Virus record (IMG/VR): IMGVR_UViG_3300030388_001525
Location: 1-64,000 of that record
Reading direction: 5' to 3' (one strand)
Source of the DNA: a virus
DNA length: 64,000 bases
The notes below the pieces were generated by a model. That model worked only from the letters and a program-made list of their open reading frames with translations. It did no database searches and had not been told where the DNA came from. Shown here piece by piece: positions 37,918-46,800 of this stretch; the first letter of the stretch is position 1; the number at the start of each line of letters is the position of its first letter. A program made the position numbers and the translations under genes.

Positions 37918-40365
37918 TTATTTCTTTTTTCTTCTTTTTAGTTCCTCTTTATAAATTTTATCATCTTTAAGCGCTAATTTATACATAAGAGAAATCTCAG
38001 CAAAAGTTTCTTTCTTTGATTCTGTTGTCCAATCTTTTAGAGGTACTCCTTTTACATTCTTTATTGCCTTAGAAATTAAATTTCTGTTTGGATATTCACC
38101 ACGAGTGTATCCTGGAATAAAAAATTCGTAACTATTTTTTGCTAAATTTACATTCAGAATCGGTTGTAAATTACTTAAACGTTCTTTTTCAATTTCACTT
38201 AAATTTTCTATTACATCTAATAGTGCTGTCGATTCAATAGCTTCTTGTTGTGGAGTTAAGGGATTAGTTCCACCACTTCCAGGAGTTCCACCACTTCCAG
38301 TATTTTCATTTGGTTCAATTACTTCTGTTGAATCATTATTGTTTGTGTTGTTTTCCTCAATAATATCATTGTTTGTTTTAACGCCGTAAATGTCAACTTT
38401 AGTTTCATTAGATTTAGTACTACTGTTTCTAATAGCTTCATCATAAATATCAAAAATAACATCCTCTATTTTTTTAGTATTACCTCCACCCGCTAATCCT
38501 TCTACGTCTACTTTTCTTGATATACCACCTCCAGCTGACCCTAAATTGATTGTTAATGTTTCTCCATCATATTCTACACTAATTTCACTATCTTTTCCTG
38601 TGCCTTTCAATAGTGCTTTTAAAGCCGTCTTAACTGCAGGAGCAACTTCTTTAGTTTCACCTTGTGAATAATTGAAATTTTTTCCACCTTCATTTCTAAG
38701 AAATTGGCTAACTGTTTTCATCTCATCATCAATATAAATAATTCCACTATTTCTGTCATAAATCTCAGGCTTTACTCTCGGGAGGTCAAAATTTAATGGA
38801 TTACCTACAGAAACTCCTCCTGTATTATCGCCCAAAGAACCATAATACGTTTCAAAGTCTTGATCTCCTGGAGTAATAATAGAGAACATAGCCTCATGAA
38901 GTGCTTTAGTTGAGTCTCCAGACTTATAATTAATAGGATTAGACTTAAAGCTATTACCATTTTCATCTTGGAAATTAATAATATATTGATTACCTTTTCT
39001 TTCTATACCCACTACAGTGTTTGTGCCTCCTATAGATGTATTATAATCATTTACTCTTCTAACTAACAACCTACTTTGTGTTTCAAATTCTGTTCCATCG
39101 GCAGTAGTAAATAATTTTTCCATTGCTGTAGAATATTCAGAAAGTCTATTAGCTTTTTTGCCATCAATTTTTTTATAATTTAAATATGCAGTATTAGGAG
39201 CTGTAGTTTCAACACTACTATCTATTTGACTATTAATAGCTTGGTCTATCGCAAGATCAGCTTTAGCTTTTAATCCACTCATATTACTATATGAAACTTT
39301 TCCGTTTTTATAGTTCACATAAATTAACTTGTTTACATCTACGTCTTCTCCATATCTTTCTTTAGCATCTTCTAAATTTTCAGCTATTTGATAACCTCCA
39401 ATTGTAGTTAATACTTGTACAATTTCAGCATTAGATGTAGCTAATTTATCTTTTAAAATTTGTGCTGTTTCTCTTATTGCACCCCCTTCTGTTTTATCAG
39501 TTGAGCCTGGCGCTCTTTTAATATCGCTTATTTTTGTAGTAACACCCGTTTCAATATTAAAATATGACCTTACATATTCTCCTAAAAGATTTACTTGATC
39601 ATTAATCGCTTTAGTTGTGTCTATTTCAACACCCGTTTCTCCTTGATACTTAAACAGTTGTGATAAAGCAGATACAGAAATTCTATCTCCACTAAAATCA
39701 TCCACATCAGCATATTTAGGATTATTTTTTACCCACTCTTCTGCATCTTTTTTATCAATAGCCGAAGGATCTACTATGTTGTCTCCAGCAGATCGTTCAT
39801 TCGCAAGAGCTATATTAGCCTCCTCTATAGTTGTAATATTTTTACGTTTAGCGTATTCTATTCTACCATTTTTACCTACAACAATTTTAACACCCTCTAA
39901 ACCACCATACTTAGTTAGCTTATCGTATATTTCAATTTCAGTAGATGTTGCTTTACCTGAATCTATCTTAGCTTTAGTTTGTGTCGCCCATTTACCCATG
40001 CCTTGCATCATAGTAGATGTTGTCTTAAAATCAGCTTTTTGATTAGTTTGAAATAAACTAAAATCTTCTACACTCATGATTCCTTTTTTCACTAAATCAT
40101 ATCTGTTTGACAAATCTTTCATTGAACCTTGTGCCGCTTCCACTAACATCCCTTGTACAGTTAAATTGTCTGATTGAGGAATGTCACTGAGTTTATCTAT
40201 TGATGTTTTGTACTCATCCGCCACAGCTTTTTTACGCAATTGTCTTTTATCAATTGCCCCTTGTATATTAGAGGAAAAATCTTTAGCTACTGAACCCCAA
40301 TCAATTTGATCATTTGATCCTTTATCTGGAGTTAAATTGTAATCTGATACTCTTCTTGTAGACAT
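37918..40365 (-). CDS. Putative internal virion (ejection) protein (815 aa)
   Basis: Begins MSTRRVSDYNLTPDKGSNDQ; largely helical and coiled (DKRQLRKKAVADEYKTSIDK) with a Gly/Asn/Thr-rich hinge (TGSGGTPGSGGTNPLTPQQE) and a Lys-rich C-terminus. No membrane helix. Size and position (after a 250-residue helical protein and before the 3150-residue protein) parallel T7 gp15, a trans-periplasmic conduit component. No sequence homology to gp15 is claimed. Confidence 0.6.
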   Translation of the reverse strand: MSTRRVSDYNLTPDKGSNDQIDWGSVAKDFSSNIQGAIDKRQLRKKAVADEYKTSIDKLSDIPQSDNLTVQGMLVEAAQGSMKDLSNRYDLVKKGIMSVEDFSLFQTNQKADFKTTSTMMQGMGKWATQTKAKIDSGKATSTEIEIYDKLTKYGGLEGVKIVVGKNGRIEYAKRKNITTIEEANIALANERSAGDNIVDPSAIDKKDAEEWVKNNPKYADVDDFSGDRISVSALSQLFKYQGETGVEIDTTKAINDQVNLLGEYVRSYFNIETGVTTKISDIKRAPGSTDKTEGGAIRETAQILKDKLATSNAEIVQVLTTIGGYQIAENLEDAKERYGEDVDVNKLIYVNYKNGKVSYSNMSGLKAKADLAIDQAINSQIDSSVETTAPNTAYLNYKKIDGKKANRLSEYSTAMEKLFTTADGTEFETQSRLLVRRVNDYNTSIGGTNTVVGIERKGNQYIINFQDENGNSFKSNPINYKSGDSTKALHEAMFSIITPGDQDFETYYGSLGDNTGGVSVGNPLNFDLPRVKPEIYDRNSGIIYIDDEMKTVSQFLRNEGGKNFNYSQGETKEVAPAVKTALKALLKGTGKDSEISVEYDGETLTINLGSAGGGISRKVDVEGLAGGGNTKKIEDVIFDIYDEAIRNSSTKSNETKVDIYGVKTNNDIIEENNTNNNDSTEVIEPNENTGSGGTPGSGGTNPLTPQQEAIESTALLDVIENLSEIEKERLSNLQPILNVNLAKNSYEFFIPGYTRGEYPNRNLISKAIKNVKGVPLKDWTTESKKETFAEISLMYKLALKDDKIYKEELKRRKKK

Positions 40366-40369
40366 ATTA

Positions 40370-41122
40370 TTAGTTTAATATTAAATTTCCATCCTTATCT
40401 ACAGAAATTCGATTCACATCAAATTCGCCATTAATTTCATTTTTAGGAACATTATCCAAAATAAAAGCATTAATTTGTCCTTCATCAAATTTTTCAAAAG
40501 TAGTGTTAGGGCTATCCATTAATTTTTTAGCAAGATCTGATGAAGCTTTAGCAGTTTTACCTTTTCCATATAATGGAGCTGCATTAGAAGCTGTAGCTGC
40601 GGCTTCTCCGATAGAAGATATACCTGCAATTACTGCCGCGTTTGCATTTTCTTTTAAATCTTGACCTTCTTGAGCAAATTGTTTTGCTTGACCTAATCCT
40701 AAATTTACAAAATCTTGATTGATTGAGTCACGCTTATCAGCTTTCATTTTTCTATTCTCATATAAATCTTTTTGTAAACTAATACGCATTTTTTCATTTT
40801 GAAGACCAGCCACTTGACCTACAGCACCAACACCTGCTGCTAAGTTTCTTGGGTCTCCTTCCTGTAAAGCTTGAATAGATGTTTGTTGACCTAAGAGGTT
40901 CATTTGGTTTTGCTTATCATAAGCATCTAAAGGTACATTTAATCCTTCGTACACATTCATTTCCATTCTTTTTTTAGCCGCATCCATCAAGGCTTTGGAT
41001 TTACGAACTGCAGATTCGGAAGCTTTTCTTTGCTTTGCTGCTGATCCAAAAGACATACCAGCTGAAGTCAAAGATGTGACTGCTGATACTCCTGCTAATA
41101 TTAATGCTGCTGTACCTGACAT
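40370..41122 (-). CDS. Putative internal virion protein with hydrophobic N-terminus (250 aa)
   Basis: Begins MSGTAALILAGVSAVTSLTS, an Ala/Gly/Ser-rich hydrophobic helix, followed by long helices with Lys/Met (KALMDAAKKRMEMNVYEGLN, MRISLQKDLYENRKMKADKR). The same layout (small-residue N-terminal segment plus coiled coil) is seen in T7 gp14-like internal proteins that insert in the outer membrane during ejection. It is followed after 4 nt by the 815-residue gene. Assignment by layout only. Confidence 0.6.
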   Translation of the reverse strand: MSGTAALILAGVSAVTSLTSAGMSFGSAAKQRKASESAVRKSKALMDAAKKRMEMNVYEGLNVPLDAYDKQNQMNLLGQQTSIQALQEGDPRNLAAGVGAVGQVAGLQNEKMRISLQKDLYENRKMKADKRDSINQDFVNLGLGQAKQFAQEGQDLKENANAAVIAGISSIGEAAATASNAAPLYGKGKTAKASSDLAKKLMDSPNTTFEKFDEGQINAFILDNVPKNEINGEFDVNRISVDKDGNLILN

Positions 41123-41129
41123 AATTTTT

Positions 41130-41624
41130 TTATTTTTTAATTTCTAATTCTTTATAATTGTTTGCATAAATATCTAATTCTGCATCTTTTACATTTGTAG
41201 CATTTGTTTTATATACACACGTCCATATACTATCTTTATGCACATAAAAAACTCTTTGAGTCCCTTTCTGTGTAAAAACAGTTGTAGGAGCTTTTAATCT
41301 TTTAACTTCTCCTTCATCTGTAATATAAGAGACTTCACCTTTTAATAAAAAAGATGGATGCTGAGTCCTATGTATCATACTTACAATAAAAGCACCTTTT
41401 GGCATAAACATCTCTCTTGTATACATACCTCCTTCAAATTTATGTTTTAATGGTGCGACTTCTTTTAATCCTTTACTTTGCTCTTCTCCTGCTTTGTGTG
41501 TTAAAGCTCCGTCTATTTTTTCTATTTGTAATTTAAAGTCATCTATTTTCTTGTATAAAACACCTGGGGCTTTTGATATATTGCCTAATATGTTTTCCGC
41601 AATTAAAACTTCTTTGTCTTTCAT
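41130..41624 (-). CDS. Cupin-like virion-associated protein (164 aa)
   Basis: I place the start at ATG 41624 (MKDKEVLIAENILGNISKAP); an upstream TTG at 41642 is less likely. MYTREMFMPKGAFIVSMIHR, HPSFLLKGEVSYITDEGEV and FTQKGTQRVFYVHKDSIWTC form the two cupin motifs (strand-Gly-strand pairs with His). Small cupins in this position are frequent in marine podoviruses, to my recollection; their role (adsorption, assembly scaffold or sugar binding) is unknown. Two TAnnTTTG octamers lie just upstream. Confidence 0.65.
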   Translation of the reverse strand: MKDKEVLIAENILGNISKAPGVLYKKIDDFKLQIEKIDGALTHKAGEEQSKGLKEVAPLKHKFEGGMYTREMFMPKGAFIVSMIHRTQHPSFLLKGEVSYITDEGEVKRLKAPTTVFTQKGTQRVFYVHKDSIWTCVYKTNATNVKDAELDIYANNYKELEIKK

Positions 41625-41629
41625 TTTGT

Positions 41630-41647
41630 CAAATATAAGCAAAGATA
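41630..41647 (-). promoter_or_regulatory. Paired TATATTTG and TATCTTTG octamers before the cupin gene
   Basis: TATCTTTG (41647-41640) and TATATTTG (41637-41630) lie 15 and 5 nt from the ATG at 41624, next to the start of the ejection-protein set. The doubled box is unusual in this window; the second would give a leaderless mRNA. Confidence 0.35.
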
Positions 41648-41655
41648 CAAAAAAT

Positions 41656-42465
41656 CTATGGAAAGCTTTTCATAACACTTCCTGATACAGCAAACAGTTC
41701 TACTGGAACAGTAGCAGTGTTTTTTAATATAAATTGCAAGAAATATCCTCTTGCTCCTTGAGACTCTGCTACAGGGTTTTTTATAAACAAAACTTGTTGT
41801 GCATTTATAGCTGCTGTTCCTGAATTATTAATAGTAATACTGTAAGCTCCCGCTACATTATTAACACTTGTAATCACACCCATTAAATCGGGTGTTGGAG
41901 AAACTGCAGGTGGTTGTGTGATAGTGGTTTGAAAAGCAGAATCACCAATACTTATTATACTACCTAATGCAGTGTTAAATGTTATAACACATGTTCCTGT
42001 TCCTGCACCTGTAACAGAAGTAGATTGACCTAAACCATGAGATGATCTTAGTCGCCAATTAACTACATTACTTAAATTTCTTATATAAGAAAACCACTCC
42101 CCTTCTTTTTCTTTAAAGTAAGTAGAAGCCATTGATCCTGCGCTTAAATCTGTTATTAAACTTTCTACTGACCAAGCTGCTACTGAAGTATCTCCAGAAG
42201 TAGTGTTAGACTCATAAGATAAAGTTTTATATAATTTTATCTCTAAAGGCTTTTGATTTAAAACTCCCGTTATTGTGGAAAAAGATTGATTACCATAATA
42301 ATTATTTCTTAAAGGGTTTACATTATGTCTAAACAAATTACCTCCTTGAAATGTGTATAAATAACTATTCATACCTTTAATATACTCAGGGAAATATGAG
42401 TAAAATGAAGGCCACCCTTCTGATGTAGGATTGTAAGTTACTGTTGCTAATACGTCTACTGCCAT
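41656..42465 (-). CDS. Tail-associated structural protein (269 aa)
   Basis: YNPTSEGWPSFYSYFPEYIK, then FQGGNLFRHNVNPLRNNYYG and ITGVLNQKPLEIKLYKTLSY: this series resembles the C-terminal part of crAss-type tail-stabilisation proteins, where 'WPSFYSYxP ... LYxHN..xxRNxFYG' recurs. The rest is beta-rich. Here it is a separate gene just downstream of the large stabilisation gene and a Cys-rich protein. It is likely part of the tail hub or muzzle. Confidence 0.65.
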   Translation of the reverse strand: MAVDVLATVTYNPTSEGWPSFYSYFPEYIKGMNSYLYTFQGGNLFRHNVNPLRNNYYGNQSFSTITGVLNQKPLEIKLYKTLSYESNTTSGDTSVAAWSVESLITDLSAGSMASTYFKEKEGEWFSYIRNLSNVVNWRLRSSHGLGQSTSVTGAGTGTCVITFNTALGSIISIGDSAFQTTITQPPAVSPTPDLMGVITSVNNVAGAYSITINNSGTAAINAQQVLFIKNPVAESQGARGYFLQFILKNTATVPVELFAVSGSVMKSFP

Positions 42466-42474
42466 AGTTTTATT

Positions 42475-43833
42475 TTATAAAGGTTGACAAGAGCTACCAA
42501 TACATTCAAAAAGTGCTGAGATATTGTTACCTGATGTTATTTGCATTATTCTAAAAGGCCCAGTTTGAGTGTCAGTACTTGTAGCTGCATATGCATAAAA
42601 CCCTACACCTAATGCTGCTCCCGCTATTACATCACCTATACCAACATCTAAATAAGAATCGCATGTGCTTGTTTCACGTTGAAGTGGAATTGTTCTATTA
42701 GTTCCATCACAAAACGTATCACATACAGTTTGAAAACTTGATATAAATATTGTATTTGTACAAGCTGCGCAATCTGCAATAGAAGTAATAATACCATCTG
42801 TTGAAACTACTATAGATTGATTTTTTATTAAACCACCAATTATGTTGTTTATAGCGTAAACTCCTGCGGGTAATTGAGTAACACCATAAGCATCTGTAAA
42901 AACCCAATCATGTAATCCCATTTCAGTATCTGGAGTTGCAGCAATTGTAGGTGATATAACAGAGTTACCTAACGTATTTACACCTACATGATAAATAGTT
43001 GTATTTTTTGAAGCTAAACATGCAACACCAATACTACCAGATTCTGCTGTTGCAGTAAATCCAGTTAATAAAGTTGGGCAATTAACTGCAAAAGAAAAAA
43101 ATGTATTACTACAAGGTGCTGAAATCTCTATATCTACTGAAGTGTCTGTTGAACCTACTGGAACAGGAACTACCATAGTAGCATTGTATGAAGCAAATGG
43201 TATTGTAGGAAGAGGGCCAGAACAATCATTTAAAGTTTGATCTCCTGTAGAATTACCTCCCCACGCAGGAATATTTTGCAAAGCTCCTGATGCAGAAAAC
43301 GCACCACTTTGATATACAAAAACTGGTTGATTTGGGTTTGAAACACCATCACTTCCAAGTGTTTGTGATAATCCATCCACACCATATAAATTAACATCAC
43401 ATGTAGCACAACAAAGACAATCTGTTGCAGCCCTTCCGTAACCACCAATATATCCTTGTAAATAACCTCCTAAAAGTGATGAGTATTCAGATGCTGATAC
43501 TCCGTCAAAAGTCCAAGTTAATTTATCTGGAACAGGGTTGCTATTATTACCTGCATTAAAATTAATAACTGCTGCTCCCGTTTGAGTTCCAAAACTAAAT
43601 GTAGCTTTATATATTCCTGTATTTCCTGAAGCTGTTATTACAGCACCACATGGTATAGAGCAATCACTACAAGGTTGAGCTGCTAATAAAACACTATTAA
43701 CCATTTCTCTAAAGTTTCCTCCTTGCGAATACCACCCATCAGCTGCAACTATTGTTAATGCTGCATCGGTGTATATGTTTGTGCAAGTTAAAAAATCTAA
43801 CCCATCATAATAATATTGTCCGTAAGTTGCCAT
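42475..43833 (-). CDS. Cys-rich tail-surface protein (452 aa)
   Basis: About twenty Cys, many in pairs: QPCSDCSIPCG, TDCLCCATCDVN, IADCAACTN and CDTFCDG. The remaining sequence is Gly/Ser/Thr-rich and beta-stranded, like a fibre. The pattern of Cys pairs also occurs near the C-terminus of the 1693-residue protein (DACCECIVPCVSW), so the two may interlock or share a metal-binding or disulphide fold. Probably an exposed tail component; no recognised enzyme domain. Confidence 0.55.
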   Translation of the reverse strand: MATYGQYYYDGLDFLTCTNIYTDAALTIVAADGWYSQGGNFREMVNSVLLAAQPCSDCSIPCGAVITASGNTGIYKATFSFGTQTGAAVINFNAGNNSNPVPDKLTWTFDGVSASEYSSLLGGYLQGYIGGYGRAATDCLCCATCDVNLYGVDGLSQTLGSDGVSNPNQPVFVYQSGAFSASGALQNIPAWGGNSTGDQTLNDCSGPLPTIPFASYNATMVVPVPVGSTDTSVDIEISAPCSNTFFSFAVNCPTLLTGFTATAESGSIGVACLASKNTTIYHVGVNTLGNSVISPTIAATPDTEMGLHDWVFTDAYGVTQLPAGVYAINNIIGGLIKNQSIVVSTDGIITSIADCAACTNTIFISSFQTVCDTFCDGTNRTIPLQRETSTCDSYLDVGIGDVIAGAALGVGFYAYAATSTDTQTGPFRIMQITSGNNISALFECIGSSCQPL

Positions 43834-43844
43834 ATCTATTTAAT

Positions 43845-46800
43845 TTAACAATTATTTATTAATACTACCACACTATTTGCATCAAGTTGTAAAACTTGAT
43901 TAGTATTAAACTTGTAATATCCTGGTGTCATTCTTGTTGCTGCTCCATCACAATCACTTGTTAACCAACATAAATCACCTATAGTTGGTAAAGAACCTTG
44001 TCCTGTAAAGTAATATGTTTGATTAATTAATTGTTGACACGCAGTAGTTGGGTTTGTATTTACTTGCGACCCTAACCAACTCACACATGGAACAATACAC
44101 TCACAACAAGCATCAGCCGAACTAATTGAACTATAACATAAAAACTGAGCTGATATAGTTCTTAAATCATATATTAAATACAAATATTGATTACCTAATG
44201 GTAAGCTTGTATTTATTTGTTGTCCTCTAAAAACTGAAGGTATTGGATTGTTTACTGTAAGTTGATTTAAACTTTGTGACAATAAATCAGCAATCTCTAT
44301 TTGATTATTTGCATACAATGTATTTGAAGATAACCAAGATATTTTATCAGCAGAAATGTCAAAATCAAAATTGTCTGTATTAATTTTGTTTGTTTGAACT
44401 GATAAATTAACTCCGCTATAAGGAAAAATACCACTTGACCTTACGCCTGTTTGAGCATTCCATAAAGCTGCTATAGTTGGGTCATTATTTAATACAGCTG
44501 GAGTACTTGAAATAGCACTCACTTGAGCTGTGTCTTGCCAAAACCATTCTACGTGTATTTGTTTGTTTGCATCATTTTCAGCGTTTAAAACCACTTGTAT
44601 AACAGTTATTTCAACTTCTAATGGACAAGCCACAGTTATTTCAAAATCAATCACGCCACTTGGTACTAATTCAACAGAAATTAAATTAGGTTGAGCTGAT
44701 GATTTAGGAATTGTAATAGTATAAGTTCCAGGGCCTGTTACTGGATTTGGTGTTGTAGTAAAAGTTACACCATTCCAAACAGCTGTTAATGCTCCTGCTC
44801 CTGAATTAACTATAAATGTAATAATTACATCGCCAATTAAACTTCCTACATCAGAAGTAAATGAGTATACCGAGCTAAGAGCTGCATCTTGAAGCTTTAC
44901 ACCACAAGGGATAGGAGGGTCAGGAAAAGGGATTTTAATTCCGTTTGTTGACAATACATACTCATCCATGTAAGGATCAAAACCACCTAATTTTTGAGTT
45001 TGTAATTGCTCAAAGAATTGATCTCTAAACCATGAACGCATACCACTATCAGAGATAACCTCTAACCTATCATTTGTTCCTACACTTCCTGTTAGTTTTA
45101 TAACTGCACCTCTCTTAGTGTCTGTAAAATACATATCGTAACCATATGCAGCAAAACTTTCTGGATTAAAACTATTACCATATTCTTCAATTCTTGCAAC
45201 TTGCTCACCTAAAACTTCAGGTACAGAAGTAACAATACCGCCTCCTATAGCATCTGTTAATATATTTTTCCCTGCTAATACATAAGATATTCTGTCTTCT
45301 TGTAATACTAATATGTCAGTACGTCTTGCGTGCAATAATTGTATTTCACCAAAAAATGTTTCACAGTCTTTAAAGTTTACTAAACCTAAATTAAACTCGT
45401 TTAAATTGTTAAAGTTTGCAGGGCCACTAAATATTCCACTATAAGTTAATCCAGCAAATCTATTTGCTTCTTTAAATTCTTGATTAGATACTGCTAAAAC
45501 TCTTTCACCTAAATTCATAGACTGACCTTCAATCATATCTAAGATTTTAAAACTTTCTACTCCGTTGCCAAATGAATAACAATTAATAAATGGCAATCTA
45601 AGTGTGTTTCCTTGTGTGGAATCTTGATTAATATCATTAGAATTTTTAGTATGTATAATTGTATATTTTTGTCCTATTGTTAAAAATATATCTGCATCTA
45701 ATGTTAATGTTGATGAAGAGTTAACAACTGTAACTTTAGCTGTTGTTGCTGGAGAAACAGATGTGTTGTAAATAAAATCACCAACTTTAACAGTTACTGA
45801 AAAAGATGCTAAAGTATCTATTAACTCGTTAGTATTTATAGATGTAGCACTACCTACAGCTACTTCATTTCCAGCAGCATGAAAACCTGATATAACTGGA
45901 TAACTTACAGATGAATCGTAAAACAATTCTGAATTAGCATCACCAGGATCAGTTTCAAAAATAAGCAAATCACCTCCTTGTATTATTTCTACCGTAAGTC
46001 TTGAAACAGCATTTTTACCACTGGCTCTTCTAACACCACCGTTCCAACATAATGATAACGGAGAAGTAGGATCAGTTGGATCAACTCTTGCAAATTGAAA
46101 GTTACTTATCCACATATTTGCAGGACATGCACCTTGAAAGTTTGTAGGATTTGGAACTCTTTGAAGCCCGTTTATGTCGCAACTTGATACGCTAACTTGA
46201 CTTGATTCAAGACCTACTGTAGATTGAAACTGACATCTTAAAGTACCGCCATTATTTGTTTGTCCTGAATTTACTCCAGAATCAAGATCAGGAGATGCAG
46301 CAATCCACCAATAATATAAATCATCAAAATTTTGTGAAACAACAAAATTAGCTTCATATTTATACGTAATTTCTTCTACATTACTACCACCCTCTTTTCT
46401 ATTCATTTTATATTGCAATCGAATTTGAGTTCCAGCAGGAATACTAATATTTGTAAGAGTTCCAGTAGAACCTCCAAGAACGTAATTTTGATCGTAGAAT
46501 AAACTAATTTGTGCAGAATTCTCTCTTGAGGTTGTAGTTGCTTTTCGAGATTTTTGAGAAATCCAGTTTGAAGGAGTTAAATCACTATCTATAGCAAAAG
46601 TAGTAGGGTTTAAATTCATATAAAAACCTGTTTGTTGCTCAGCAGGAATTGCTAACGCTCCTGCAAAATCTTTTGGTTGTGCCGCAGCGGATAATACTTC
46701 TATTTTAACCTCTGTGTTAACTGGCCCGTCAGCATCTACTTTTACAATTAATAAATCTCCTGTTTTAACTTTCTCTTGATTATCTCCTTCTAACTTACAC

